DNA of 64,000 nt from Sisyra terminalis (GCA_958496175.1 OY292276.1:52651080-52715079), one strand, 5' to 3'; positions 35,141 through 46,632 are shown, counted from the stretch's first letter. Made by a program: numbers and translations. Notes: generated by a model not told the origin, from the sequence alone.

Positions 35141-37200
35141 CCGTGGCCGATACCATGTGGTCAAATTCTTCTCTCATACTCTTCCCACTTCTCCTGTGAT
35201 CTGCCTATCTTTCCAGAATCTCTTTTTAGTGAATATTTTAGTGGAAAATTCAAATTCGTCTTTATGCCTTATAATAACAATCGGCACGAACTTTTCGAAC
35301 AACCAATGCGTTTGATAGTACATAATATATGAAAAATTATAACTTTGCTACTTTTTTACAAACTTTTACAGTAAAATTGATCAATCTCTAACCGAGAAGT
35401 TATTTTTATAAATAAGGTCAGAGGAAAAAGCGAATTTTAGGCTGGAAAGTGTTGAAGAAAAGCCTGAACTCACTAGTTTGTCGTTAATATGTTAAAACCA
35501 TTTTCAGAATCCATATTATCAATATTCCTGATAGAATGATAATTTTTACTACTTTCCGTAGCAGCTTAATTTGATGATTGATATTAATTTCTTCAGCTGG
35601 CTTTGATCTATGATTTAATCCTATGATTTAATAACTATATAATTTTTTTTACCCATTCTTCTGATATAATTTTTAAGTTTAGCGTTGAATTATCCTCGTC
35701 TAATAGCTCAACATTGAGAGGGAAAGAACTGTTTATTTGATTATTCAGCTTTGACATGTAGTAGCCTCAACTTCCTTGAACCACAAGGGAATGAACTAAG
35801 GAACATCTTCCATTATCCAGTTGGATCCCTGCTTAGATTTATCTCAGATCAATTGCAATTAAGAACAATATTGGGACGCAATTGTTCGTGTAGGACTCAG
35901 TGCATAAGAGCTTTTAAGAAAGGTCTCTTAAATCTAAGAAACTAATCTTAGAAAAGCTCTTAATCATTTAAGGAAAATGAAGATGAAGAATGAAGTGAAC
36001 GAATATCGTAAAATAGCGACCGTTTTTCATTAAAAAAATATTCTTTATTAGTTTTCATTTTATTTTAAAATTAGATTATTTTCAATCTTATATTGCATAT
36101 TTCCTGTCGATCGATCGACAGTAAACCACGAACTAGTTTCGAAATTACTTTTGTAATTTTTTTCCTCTGAAAGTAATTTAATATGGCAAAAGAGGTAAAT
36201 ATTTTTATTGCAGGTGTGAAATTATATAGGAATTCAATCTGTGATGACATCATAAACTTATGACAACTTCTGTTTATGTAATATCATTATATCAACCAAC
36301 GTTTTAAAATAGGGAGTTCTATATTATACGATTATCGTATTTTCATTTTTATTTATTTACATTAGTACGTCTGTATATCTTTCAAAGAAACTCCCTTAAA
36401 ATAGTTGGTATTGTAGTGGAGAATTGCTTCAACAAGCATTGAAATAAAATTGTGTACTTATACCTCAATTTAAGATAATTGCAGTCTTCTATCGTTTCAA
36501 CAAAGCTTTAATTCGGTTAACTTATTTCACAATTGGATTAGCAGAATTAAAAAAAAAAAACTATCAGACTTTACTACTGAGAAAGTCTTAGTTTTCTATT
36601 AAGACAACGGTTGCATGTAATGGTAAATTCGAACAAAAAAAAAAAAACGATGAAGATGAATTGGGTTGTTCGTACATCCCAATCCAATTACAAATACGTC
36701 CAATTGAATTACATTCTATATGTAATTGCATCCTTGGAAGAATTTAATAGAAAATATATTAATAGAGCTCATTTAGTTTGCTGTTATCAGATTTTTATGT
36801 TTTGGGTCGAATCTTTTAATAAAAATAAGGTTATCTGATTAAAAAGGTTGCATGGAAAATAAGTAATGGATTTTATATTTGATAGGGTTGAATATAAACA
36901 AGTAACAAACATAAAAGGATATTTATTTATAATTCTTAATTTTATAATTGAATATTCAATTTCGCAAAGGGCACATTTCTATTTCAGGAATTTTTTTAAA
37001 GAAATATTAGATGTACCGGAAAGTAGTTTCGTTTTTCTAATATACCGTTTAAACACTAAATTTTATTACAACTTTTCATTTTAAATCAATGATATAATCA
37101 ATCTCAATAGTATCAACGTTTTGAGATCTAAAAATGCAAATTATTGATGCCAAATTAGTAAAAATCAATTGACTACTAAGGAAAATATGAAAAAAATAAA
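35141..37200. other. intron sequence
   Basis: AT-rich DNA with short open frames (for example 35,751-35,945 and 36,611-36,838). None resembles a known family. Confidence 0.4.
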
Positions 37201-37229
37201 TTTTGAAATCACTTAAGGTTTCATTTTTT

Positions 37230-37620
37230 TTACCACTTAGTATACGTTGTAACAATTGAAATAAATAGAAATCCGATGGAATAACTTTGGATGATTATAG
37301 TGGGTACGGCAATATAACCCAACTCCCCAAAATTGATTAATTTTTCCCGGGCTTTTTTTCTGCAGAGGAGTCTTGCATTGTCATGTTGCAGCATAAAATT
37401 TTCTCTGTTAACAGTTCTTGGGCACTTTTGGGTATTTGATTGGTCGACCAACATTGATTAAGATTATTTGGCAGATCTTTAACTTTTTAGCATAAATTTG
37501 GCACCATTTCCTCCCGTAATTTCTTATTGGTTAAATTTTTTGTCATTCTTCGTTGGTACCAGTTGGAAAAATGAAAATTATCGAATTTGAACTTAAAAAA
37601 ACGCATTTAGCATTAATGAA
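37230..37620 (-). pseudogene. mariner transposase fragment
   Basis: The - strand frame at 37,230-37,454 contains ENFMLQHDNARLLCRKKARE followed by KLINFGELGY. This is the segment around the second catalytic Asp of mariner transposases (LQHDNARPH...KTREKI.ELGW). The sequence is truncated before the third catalytic residue, and no terminal repeats are seen. It is a different copy from the element at 16,206-17,099, which lacks this region. Confidence 0.75.
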
Positions 37621-38029
37621 CATCAAATGCACACTTATAATTTGTGACCAAATTGCAATCAAGACTTACATTAATATTTTTATGTTATAGTTATTATATA
37701 ATAACTTAATAAACGTATAATAACTAAAATAATTAATTTAAAGTTTATTAAATGGCTTTTCTTAAAAATTTTCCTCTGGAGGCTCTATTTTATTTATAAT
37801 TGATCATTGCAGTATTTCGTTATAAAATTCTATAAATTTAAATTTTGCTGATAAATATTGTTTTACCTTATCAATATCTGAAATTTTCTGAAGAATCTTA
37901 ATAGATACTTTACCATTTTAAACTCTATTATCTTGGCTTGATAAGTTATTGGAAATACCCTTTAGTCTAGAAAGCACAATAATTTGTTCAGAAATGCCAC
38001 TATCTATATATTCTTTTGCGATTACTTGG

Positions 38030-38925
38030 AATTTGCAGAATTTTTTGGATTAAAATAAATTCGTTATAAGTCAATATTTGAAAATTAAATTTTTGATTTT
38101 TGGATACATCTTTTCCGTAACTTTTAACTAATAATGGTTTCCATACCTTTAAAATTAAGTTGAATCCCTTTCTTCAAATCAATAATTTCTGAAGATTTTT
38201 CGATGTTACTAGACTGTACCATAAGATCAATGTATTGTTGATTGGTGAACCCACGATCTTCACGTCTAATTGTCCTTTTGACGACTGATTTTTTTTGTGG
38301 CAATCCTTAAGCAGGGGCCATTCACGCTCCGGCTTGCAGTCCAACTAGTGGTCTGACTTTCGAAGTTGGAACTAAAGTCGGACCGTGAATGGTGTTGTTG
38401 GAAGTTGGATGTCTAGCGGATCATTTATATTTTAGGCGATCCAACTAGAAGATTCAAGTAGTAGTCCGACTTGCTGTCCAACTAGTTGGACTACTAGTTG
38501 GATCTTCTACTTGGATCGCCTAAAATATAAATGATCCGCTAGACATCCAACTTCCAACAACACCATTCACGGTCCGACTTTAGTTCCAACTTCGAAAGTC
38601 AGACCACTAGTTGGACTGCAAGCCGGAGCGTGAATGGCCCTGCTAAAGGATGGTCACAAAAAAAATCAGTCGTCAAAAGGACAATTAGACGTGAAAATCG
38701 TGGATTCACCAATCAACAATACATTGATCTTATGGTACAGTCTAGTAACATCGAAAAATCTTCAGAAATTATTGATTTGAAGAAAGGGATTCAACTTAAT
38801 TTTAAAGTTATGGAAACCATTATTAGTTAAAAGTTACGGAAAAGATGTATCCAAAAATCAAAAATTTAATTTTCAAATATTGACTTATAATGAATTTACT
38901 TTGATCCAAAAAATTCTGCCAAACG
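38030..38925. repeat. ~0.9 kb palindrome with Harbinger-like inner ends
   Basis: An inverted repeat centred near 38,483 (CCAACTAGTTGG). The inner part is bounded by GGGCCATTCACGCTCCGG (about 38,317) and its exact inverse (about 38,640). The outer arms, about 300 bp each, are also inverses (38,035-38,310 and 38,645-38,920). The right outer arm stays open for 66 codons (38,630-38,830). A third copy of the terminal motif lies at about 38,920-38,998 and ends next to TTA, as does the left end at about 38,307. A TTA target is typical of PIF/Harbinger elements. Confidence 0.75.
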
Positions 38926-41065
38926 GTCTGACTTTAGATCCAACTTCGAAAGTCGGACCACTAGTCGGACTGCAAGTCGGAGCGTTAATGGCCTGCCTTA
39001 AAAAAAGGAGCCGCTTATGGGAAAATATAGAAAGAAAATCAAATTTCTCTATAAAACAGTAGTAAAATACCGTAAATGTTCCTTTTCGAAACATAATAGG
39101 TAGAGGGAAGTATTTAGGAGGTATTTATCATTTATCTAAAAAAATGTATTTGCCAAAATATGCAAAATTTGCCTTTTTCGAAATTACATATTTTAGAAAA
39201 CTCGGAAGAAAAATTAAGAAAATGTACATTTTTTTTTTTGGAAACCCCGAATTCTATTATGGATATAACCGATAGGTCCCCACAGTACTAACTTCGGCCC
39301 TAATTAGGCATTACTCAATAATTTGCATTGATTTCCAGAAACCAGTCGAGTAACCTATTTCTCTTTAGTATTTTCTTTCAAATTTTTGCATAATAAATCG
39401 TACAAAAGATTATAAGGTATTAAGCTGAAGAATTAATTAAATAATTATTCTTATCACATAAATATATTATTTATTTATATAATCAAGTAAATAGTAGATA
39501 TTACCATGTCAAAGAATATAACGTTATAATCATTATTGTCCATATCTCTTACCTATGCCTTAAAATGTATAATTATTCAGTAAAGTTCAATGAAATTATG
39601 TCAACAATAAAAAAAATTGGTTTAATTTTTAATTTAATTCGAAATAATGTTTTTTAGTATAGAAAACTCATAGTCTTAGTCATTTACATATTAAATTAAG
39701 ATTAGTTAGTCATCTAGGAAATACTTCCGAACAAATTGCATTTAATTAGACAAAGATTTTTTCATTCCAATTTCATAATTAATATCTCAAATAGGATTAG
39801 TCATTTTTAATTGTATGGGGATTTAGATTATTTATTTGTACTTTGTTGTTAATGCACAAAGAAAATCGTAGAAGTGATTTACATTGTTTACCCATAAGTA
39901 AGTGTTAGTTTTATTTTTCTATGAAATGATCAAATTTTTTTTAAAAAAAAAAAAAATGGCTTGGTATCTTTATGGGTGATTTGTAGTCTAATCTTTTTTA
40001 CAATTCATAATTAATGTTTTTAATCCCATAAATTTTTTTTCCTGAAAAATATGTAAAAATAAAAACTAATTCGTGATTTTCCTTGAAAATCTCAGCATGT
40101 AGTCGATAATTAATTTTGTGTTATTGTATTAATAATGAAATTTGTCACCTTTTTCAATAACCTTCAGTGATTATTTAAAAACAAACGTATCTGTTAAACT
40201 TTACCAAAACTTGTATTTCTTAATGCTGAATCTACCGAAATATTTTATTTTATTTTTCACTAAGTTATCTAGGTTCACAATTCAGAATTCTCACGATAAG
40301 ATAAACTTATTCGGAAAATTTCTTTGATTTAGATGGAAATTAGTTCAAAATATTTTAAGCCGAGATTACACCGGGGCTCTCCTTAATTTATGTTCTAGTT
40401 AAGCCACTGTACAACCGCGAGTAATAACAATTATGAGCAATACTTTTCGTTTACACAAATGACTCATACCAATCATAAATACGCTAGGTGACAATACTTT
40501 TGCGTACATATGTGCGATAAAAGAAGAATTACAATTATGCTATTGTACTTCTCAAGTTTTCGTGCAAGACAGACGTAATCGCTATGTAGTTTCACGAATT
40601 AATCTTGTGCAAAAAATGGATTTTTAAAGAAAAAAAAAACCACTTCCAATTATTTTTTATAAATAACGTATTTGGTGCTTATCTATTGTTATCGTGTATT
40701 GTTGTGAAGATTAATTTTTAATAAAAATGGTTATTTACTCACGATTTTATGTTGATGTAAGTTTTAAAAGTCTAATCTTTTAACTTAAAATAGTTACGTT
40801 TTCTTTTATTTTATCAGTTTTTGCATTGTAATTTATTTATATGTACAAGTTTTCATTGCATTTAAAATTAGTTTAGAAATGTTATCATGTTTTCAAATGT
40901 TCTCGTTAACTTTACAACTATATACTTTTGCCAAGAACAACGTTTCCCGGAGGGATAATTCTTAAACTTAATATCCAACTTTTGTTGTGTTTTTTTTGTT
41001 GAAAATACTATTGTTAATGTTAATGTCTGTTGAGGAAAACTAATAAGGGTTTTTTTCTTTTTTAG
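38926..41065. other. intron sequence before exon cluster
   Basis: Apart from the terminal-motif copy at 38,920-38,998, this stretch is AT-rich and featureless. It ends with a T-rich tract and the acceptor TTTTAG at 41,060-41,065. Confidence 0.45.
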
Positions 41066-41293
41066 ATCACTGGAAACGGAGGTCGTATCGGTGCAGGCAA
41101 CAACATGGCTTTGTATCAAAAATGCAGTCGTGGATCTCATAGTTCTGACACTAGTTCTGCCTACAGCGGTTCCGATACGATGGCCTCAACTCATAGTGAA
41201 CTTGGGGAAAGCGATGAGCTTCCCGATTTAACAGGAATTGCTGAAACGATTGTCGATAGTGACGAAGATGATGATCTTGCCGAAAGTATGGAT
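41066..41293 (+). CDS. Gef26: PDZ-GEF exon: acidic/serine linker
   Basis: 76 codons, phase 0 at both ends. It includes SHSSDTSSAYSGSDTMASTH and an acidic stretch DSDEDDDLAE. These correspond to the conserved linker of vertebrate RapGEF2/6 (SSQSGCSIASDSGSSSLSD...DSEDDDDEED) between the two cNMP-binding-like domains. It probably holds phosphorylation sites; this is inferred from composition. Confidence 0.93.
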
Positions 41294-41456
41294 GTAAGTT
41301 GAGACATTTTATTCAAATGATTTAACATCCACATGATATTACTTATCAATTTACGATTTGTATTTTGAATCCTACATTTTTTTCTTTAAATAATTCCTCT
41401 ACCTACAACTTTGCTGCCTACAAATTTCTATTGACATAATTTTTTTTTTGGTACAG

Positions 41457-41612
41457 AGCCTTACGGTACGAGATACAGTAAGAGAATGTTTGGAGAAGGA
41501 TCCATCGGAAAGACAAGACTATGATATTGCTGTCTTAATGGAATTTACTCAGCACTTAAAAGCTTTCACAAATATGACGTTAGCAGTGCGAAGAGCTTTA
41601 TGTCAAGTGATG
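41457..41612 (+). CDS. Gef26: PDZ-GEF exon: helical lead into second cNMP-like domain
   Basis: 52 codons, phase 0. It contains [17 protein letters not shown] and [16 protein letters not shown], strongly conserved in the family just before the second cNMP-binding-like domain. Acceptor GGTACAG at 41,451-41,456; donor ATG|GTATGA. Confidence 0.95.
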
Positions 41613-41667
41613 GTATGATGAAAACTTTTAACAATAATTTCAATTTTATTTACACGATTTCTTTTAG

Positions 41668-42036
41668 GTTTTCGCCGTTGTAGAAAAAGCGGGTACAATT
41701 GTGATGAATGATAGAGAAGAATTAGATTCGTGGAGTGTATTAGTCAATGGAAGTGTAGAAGTTTGTATTGTAAATGAACCACCAAGAACTCTTGGGTTGG
41801 GTGATTCGTTTGGAATTTTACCAACGATGGATAAATTGTATCATCAAGGAGTGATGCGAACAAAATGTGATGATTGTCAATTCGTTTGTATTACACAAAA
41901 TGATTACTATAGAATTCAGCATCAGGGCGAAGAAAATACAAGACGACATGAGGAAAATGGACAAACTGTTCTGGTAACGGAGTTACGAGGATCAAACGAC
42001 GGGATTAATAATCGGCGAGGATATGTCGCAATTCGA
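41668..42036 (+). CDS. Gef26: PDZ-GEF exon: second cNMP-binding-like domain
   Basis: 123 codons forming most of the second cNMP-binding-like beta-roll: EKAGTIVMNDREELDSWSVL, VNGSVEVCIV, then GLGDSFGILPT and CDDCQFVCITQNDYYRI. The phosphate-binding cassette residues required for cyclic nucleotide binding in PKA/Epac are not evident. This fits the family's reputation for cAMP-insensitive domains, although binding cannot be judged from sequence. Donor CGA|GTAAGA. Confidence 0.95.
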
Positions 42037-42098
42037 GTAAGAATATTGACATTTTTTTATGTAAAACGAAAAGTTTAAATAATTTCTTTAAATTTTAG

Positions 42099-42692
42099 GG
42101 TACAGTGGAAAGTTTAATGCAACAACTGGTCGAAGAAAACTCCTTAACCGATCCAACCTATGTAGAAGACTTTTTACTAACACACCGGACATTCATTTCA
42201 TCACCCTTACATTTAGCCAACAAACTAATGGAGTGGTTCAAAGAGGAACCAATTCGTGACCGAGTAACCCGCGTAGTCCTATTATGGGTCAACAATCATT
42301 TCACCGATTTTGAAACCGATCCAAATATGATTGAATTCTTGGAAAAATTCGAACAAAATTTAGAAGCCGAAAACAAGACTGGTCAATTACGGCTACTAAA
42401 CATAGCATGTGCGGCTAAAGCACGGGTACGAAACGTGGTTCTTGCCCGGCCCAGTCGAGACGAACCTCTAAGCTTCCAAATTTTGGGAGGGTTCGAAAGA
42501 AATTTCGGCATATTTATATCAAAAGTGGATAAAAACTCAAAAGCTGAAGACGTGGGTCTCAAACGTGGTGATCAAATTTTAGAAGTAAACGGACAAAGCT
42601 TTGAACATGTTAGTCACGCAAGAGCTTTGGAAATTCTTCGCGGCACCACCCATTTAAGTATTACAGTCAAATCAAATTTAAAACATTTTAAG
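42099..42692 (+). CDS. Gef26: PDZ-GEF exon: REM (RasGEF-N) and PDZ domains
   Basis: 198 codons, the largest exon. The first half is the Ras exchanger motif: [36 protein letters not shown] and [13 protein letters not shown]. The REM domain stabilises the catalytic helical hairpin. The second half is a PDZ domain. Its carboxylate-binding loop reads NFGIF in place of GLGF, followed by [20 protein letters not shown] and [16 protein letters not shown]. The exon starts GGT|ACA after TTTTAG and ends AAG|GTAAAT. Confidence 0.97.
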
Positions 42693-42748
42693 GTAAATTT
42701 TTGACTCAATTCTGTGAAGTTTTAGTCATTTAATATTTTTTTTTAAAG

Positions 42749-43029
42749 GAAATGCTAAACACACCTGATAACTCACCAAGACCTCGCAGTCGAAAAGTGT
42801 CGGAAATTTCTCGATTGCAAGCTGATCCCCGGGCTAGATTGTCTAGTGTGGATGCTGCCGGTATTATAATACCAGGTGGAATAAACGATAGTCCTTGTTC
42901 GAGACCAGTAGCACTGCATAGTCCTCATAAAGAAAAGTCGGTGAAAAGTTTCATGACACTGGGCCCTAAACGACGCTTACAAAAAGCTCTTATGAAAATA
43001 AATATTTTGCCTAGATATATAATTTATAC
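42749..43029 (+). CDS. Gef26: PDZ-GEF exon: Ser/Pro-rich linker
   Basis: 281 bases, entering in phase 0 and leaving a split codon AC|T. It encodes the linker between the PDZ and RA domains (TPDNSPRPRSRKVSEISRLQ ... KSFMTLGPKRRLQKALMKIN). The end corresponds to the family's KALRKLN-type segment. An alternative reading through the donor would stop shortly after 43,029, supporting the splice. Confidence 0.92.
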
Positions 43030-43085
43030 GTAAGTTAATTTTCTAATAAAATTGATTCCTGATTATAATCAACAAATTTTTGTAG

Positions 43086-43239
43086 TGATGGTACGGTTTG
43101 TAATAATGGGTTAGTACAAGAGCCGTTATCTACTGCTCCACCACCTGGTACTCTTTATCAATCACAAAGTAATCCCGATCTCATGTCATTATGTTACGAT
43201 GATTCAAAATGCACCGATTATCCTGAGCACGTATTAAAG
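43086..43239 (+). CDS. Gef26: PDZ-GEF exon: linker with SNPDL motif
   Basis: 154 bases, completing the split codon from the previous exon. It contains PPPGTLYQSQSNPDLMSLCY, matching the vertebrate SGTLSSSNPDLLQSH linker, and ends in HVLK|GTATAA. It is too short to stand out as an open frame, and was recognised by homology and splice sites. Confidence 0.92.
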
Positions 43240-43492
43240 GTATAACTTCTACTATAGTTTAGTCACAATAGACCAAAAAAAAAGTTTTTATCCTACTACA
43301 AATGAATTATTAAAAGTCCCCTTTGATGTTATCAACAATTGCAATAAAAGAAACCTTTAAAAATTTCGTTGGCCAATCGAGAAAGAATTCTTAAATCAAT
43401 GGAGACTTGATATTTCCTTTGTAGCCCTGTTTCTATTTTTACTTGACTATTATAAATTTATTACCACTATTTGATTGTTATAATATTTTCAG

Positions 43493-43843
43493 GTTTACAA
43501 ACCCGATCAAAACTGTAAATATTTACTAATTCACAAAGAGACTACTGCACACGAAGTTGTAATGTTAGCATTGCAAGAATTTGGTATGACAGAACCAAGT
43601 TCAAACTATTCGCTTTGCGAAGTTAGTGTTAGTAATGGACATGCAATTAAGCAACGTCGATTACCCGATCAACTACAGAATCTCGCCGAAAGAATTGGTC
43701 TCAGTAGTAGATACTATTTAAAGACAAATGGCATTACAGAAACGCTTGTACCTGATGAGCTAGCCGGTGAACTTGTTCGAGAATCACAAGTTCACTTTTT
43801 ACAACTAAATGCTGTAGAAGTGGCAATTCAATTAACGTTACAA
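43493..43843 (+). CDS. Gef26: PDZ-GEF exon: Ras-association domain and start of CDC25 domain
   Basis: 117 codons, phase 0. The RA domain spans VYKPDQNCKYLLIHKETTAH to GLSSRYYLKTNG and includes YSLCEVSVSNGHAIKQRRLP. In this family it binds GTP-loaded Rap1 or M-Ras. The last third (PDELAGELVRESQVHFLQLN, VEVAIQLTLQ) starts the CDC25 catalytic domain. The donor CAA|GTACAA is placed by alignment with the family (VATQLSM-NFELFR); the frame would otherwise stop at 43,867. Confidence 0.95.
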
Positions 43844-43900
43844 GTACAAGACTATAAGCGTATTTAATCGAACAAAAATTAATGTGATTTGATTTTTCAG

Positions 43901-44102
43901 GATTTTAGTATTTTCCGACAAATAGAACCAACGGAATACATTGACGATTTGTTTGAATTAAAATCCCGATATGGCACTCCAATGTTAGGGCAATTCGCTG
44001 AATTGGTGAATAGGGAGATGTTTTGGGTTGTTACAGAAGTATGCAGTGAATCTAATGTTGTGAGAAGATCAAAAATTATTAAGCAGTTTATTAAAGTAGC
44101 AC
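43901..44102 (+). CDS. Gef26: PDZ-GEF exon: CDC25 catalytic domain, part 2
   Basis: 202 bases, phase 0 in, leaving C| of an Arg codon. It contains FSIFRQIEPTEYIDDLFELK, QFAELVNREMFWVVTEVC and KIIKQFIKVA. These are core helices of the RasGEF domain that contact Rap. Acceptor TTTTCAG ends at 43,900; donor GTATGT at 44,103. Confidence 0.96.
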
Positions 44103-44161
44103 GTATGTTTCACAATTAGTGCCGATTTAGTTACAAGAAATTGAACGATTGATTTTTATAG

Positions 44162-44373
44162 GGCAATGCAAGGAATGTAAAAATTTCAATTCAATGTTTG
44201 CGATCGTATCTGGATTGGGACATGGTGCAGTTTCACGACTGCGACAATCTTGGGAACGTTTACCAGGAAAATATCAACGAGTTTTTCACGATTTACAATC
44301 GTTAATGGATCCTTCTCGCAATATGTCGAAATACAGACAGCTTGTTAGTGATGAACAAGCACTGCCACCAATC
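44162..44373 (+). CDS. Gef26: PDZ-GEF exon: CDC25 catalytic domain, part 3
   Basis: Encodes [18 protein letters not shown] (the highly conserved region before the catalytic helical hairpin), then [20 protein letters not shown] and [13 protein letters not shown], ending at LPPI. The donor ATC|GTAATT begins a 57-nt intron that stays open in frame. The family alignment (QPPI-IPLFPVIKKDL) shows the 19 intervening codons are intronic. Confidence 0.95.
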
Positions 44374-44430
44374 GTAATTTTTTTCTTTTTGGAATATTTA
44401 ACAAATAATTTAATGGAATTGATTTTACAG
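44374..44430 (+). other. 57-nt frame-preserving intron in the catalytic domain
   Basis: GTAATTTTTT...ATTTTACAG. Its length is a multiple of three and it contains no stop in the gene's frame, so retention would add 19 mostly hydrophobic residues between LPPI and [11 protein letters not shown]. Confidence 0.9.
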
Positions 44431-44677
44431 ATACCATTTTATCCAGTAGTCAAGAAAGATTTAACGTTTATAAACCTCGGTAACGATTCTCGTGTTGAAA
44501 ATTTAATTAATTTTGAAAAATTGCGGATGATTGCTAAAGAAGTACGAAGTTTAACTAATATGTGTAGTAGCCAGTATGATTTGTTGACTATGCTAGAACT
44601 TGGAGGACAGCCTCCTAGTTCCGCGATGGTTGCATTGAATCAATTAACAACTGCTGTTGGTTCTTCACATCATTCAG
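44431..44677 (+). CDS. Gef26: PDZ-GEF exon: end of CDC25 catalytic domain
   Basis: 247 bases. It contains [20 protein letters not shown] and [15 protein letters not shown], closing the RasGEF domain, then a variable segment ([18 protein letters not shown]). It leaves G| of a Gly codon at TCAG|GTAAAT. Confidence 0.95.
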
Positions 44678-44779
44678 GTAAATAATTCAAACCATTAATT
44701 CAATTTAATTTACGAGTTATTTAAACTTTTATTCTTAGTATTCATTGATTTTTTTCATAAATATATTATTATTTTGAAG

Positions 44780-45100
44780 GTCAAGCAACCGTTAAGCGAA
44801 GAAAGAAATCAACTGCAGCGCTTAATCCTAAGAAAATGTTTGAAGAATCTCAAATGGTTCGACGTGTCAAAGCTTATTTGAACAATATGAATGTTATCAA
44901 TGATGAAGCAAAATTGCATGCATTAAGTGTTGAATGTGAAGGAAATCTCAGCAATAGTGGGTCGGGAAGTGGACACGGTAGTGGGTCAACAGGCGGATCT
45001 GGTCAGCCTGCAAGAAAACGTCATGCATCACCAGCTCCTTCAACGGCAAGTAGCACTAGTACAACTAGTGACGAACGCAAACCTTCCGCCACTAAATTTG
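44780..45100 (+). CDS. Gef26: PDZ-GEF exon: C-terminal tail, part 1
   Basis: It contains RRKKSTAALNPKKMFEESQM and VRRVKAYLNN, matching the conserved post-catalytic segment of vertebrate RapGEF2 ([20 protein letters not shown]). A Gly/Ser repeat (SGSGSGHGSGSTGGSG) and a Ser/Thr-rich stretch follow. The exon ends TTTG|GTAATT at a 54-nt intron. Confidence 0.93.
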
Positions 45101-45154
45101 GTAATTATTTCCATTTTCTAGCTTTTTTTTGGTCTTTAACTTATTATATTGCAG
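45101..45154 (+). other. 54-nt frame-preserving intron in the tail
   Basis: GTAATTATTT...TATTGCAG. It is a multiple of three with no in-frame stop; retention would insert 18 hydrophobic/aromatic residues. Joining the flanks gives TKFG-AASPQAV, aligning with vertebrate PPFGINSPQAL, which supports real splicing. Confidence 0.88.
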
Positions 45155-45520
45155 GCGCAGCATCTCCACAAGCTGTCCGAAAACTATTATCTTTATCAGA
45201 GCCGGGGAAAACTCGACCTCATCAACCTCCTAGACAGAGTAGTGGAGTTTGTTTGACATCAGCCGGTGTAAATGTGTTGCCACCTGGTCTTTTACCTCCA
45301 AATTTAATTCCGCCGCTTAACCAACCTGGACGAAGGCCACCTAGTGCTACTGGTAGTTATTCTGGCAGTTACACCCACGCACCAGGTGCAGGAGGACGTG
45401 CTATGCACGAACGTTCACATTCTGATACACCAACACCTTTACCTTCAGTTGCACTTTCCGCAGAAAGCAGTAGTGTTACATCGCTAAGCAATCTTCCGCT
45501 TCGCAAAACATTGACTTCAG
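45155..45520 (+). CDS. Gef26: PDZ-GEF exon: C-terminal tail, part 2
   Basis: 122 codons including the completed split codon. It begins AASPQAVRKLLSLSEPGK, a motif conserved with vertebrates (NSPQALKKILSLSEEGS), then a Pro-rich region (PPGLLPPNLIPPLNQPGRRP) and a Ser-rich end. Donor TCAG|GTATTA. Confidence 0.93.
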
Positions 45521-46171
45521 GTATTATTTTATCTTGGACAATCATTTGAAAATCTTTCCTCCTTGCTGCATTTTATTGTGAAACAACTTTTAATAATGTC
45601 TGCACAAATATTGATTAACTAATTAAAACTATTTAGCTCTAGAAAAAATAGTTTCATATCCATTTAATTTGTAGTGAAAGAGCTAGTCATTAACAAATAG
45701 ACAAGCATAGTACAATTACCTTACCATTAAACCATCTATAACAAATACACTTTAGGGGGAGACAATATTACATAACACATACATAATCATATTTCAATTG
45801 TATTAAATATTGTACATTCGAAAAATTCTTGTAAAACCAAATTTTTGTGTACAGTTTCTTACTGTTTAATAATAACTTTGGGTATAATATTACCGGAAAA
45901 AATATGAAACTGTATCAAAATTTAGGTTCTAAAAGTTTTTCCGAAATCGAACGTTGAGTTTGTCTTCTATGTCTGGATTATCCAAGTTTTCCTGGATACG
46001 AATATTGAAGAAATGTGCATATGATAAAGGAATTTTTGATAAACTGCGATGATTAACTCATGCATGTGTGATTAATGTGATTTTATCTCCCCCATCCCAA
46101 TCTAATAATAATTATTTCTTTGAATATCCCATGAAATGCATGATGAGATTTGGCATGCTCCACAATTTCAG
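45521..46171. other. intron
   Basis: Intron of about 650 bases, AT-rich, ending in ATTTCAG. No features recognised. Confidence 0.6.
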
Positions 46172-46327
46172 GCTCGGTGGCGTCCACAGATTCAGGTCAC
46201 AGCACGGGTGCTGAAACGCACAGCAACAGTTCAGCTGATTCGAATTTGCCGCCTCTACCACCTAGTGGCTCCACCCATAGTTCTTTAGTACACAATATTT
46301 TTGTGCCACCCTCCGCACCAAAAGGGG
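46172..46327 (+). CDS. Gef26: PDZ-GEF exon: C-terminal tail, part 3
   Basis: 156 bases, phase 1 in and out (completes G|GC, leaves G|). It encodes VASTDSGHSTGAETHSNSSA then PPLPPSGSTHSSLVHNIFVP. The composition is that of a disordered, probably phosphorylated tail. It is weakly conserved and placed by phase and splice consensus (GG|GTAAGT). Confidence 0.88.
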
Positions 46328-46451
46328 GTAAGTATTCAACCACAATTTCTCGTAGATTTTATTTTATTGCAACGATTTTTTTTCCATTTCGATAAAAACA
46401 CAACAATCATAGAAAAGCTTTATGAATGTATTGCATTGATTTCAATTGCAG

Positions 46452-46574
46452 GAAATAATCGAAGACAACCACCAGCTTATAGTGTCGCAGCACAAATGGC
46501 TAGGCTACATAGAATAGGAAGAGCACACTCCCATGAAGGATGTCACTTTCATACGGACCCCGACACCGATCAAG
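46452..46574 (+). CDS. Gef26: PDZ-GEF exon: C-terminal tail, part 4
   Basis: It encodes NNRRQPPAYSVAAQMARLHR, equivalent to the vertebrate KPPDYNVALQRSRMVAR segment (a PPxY-like motif, here PPAY), then AHSHEGCHFHTDPDTDQ. The donor CAAG|GTATTA precedes an intron of 1766 bases that holds a hAT-like transposon. Confidence 0.92.
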
Positions 46575-46632
46575 GTATTAAAGGTTCTTTTGTATGTTAC
46601 CGTTAAAGTATACATTCAAGTTAGTGTATACA

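Noticed and set aside
46301..46606. A 101-codon frame spanning exon and intron
   Set aside because: It reads through a real intron (46,328-46,451) in a different frame for its first half; only the part after 46,452 coincides with the gene frame.
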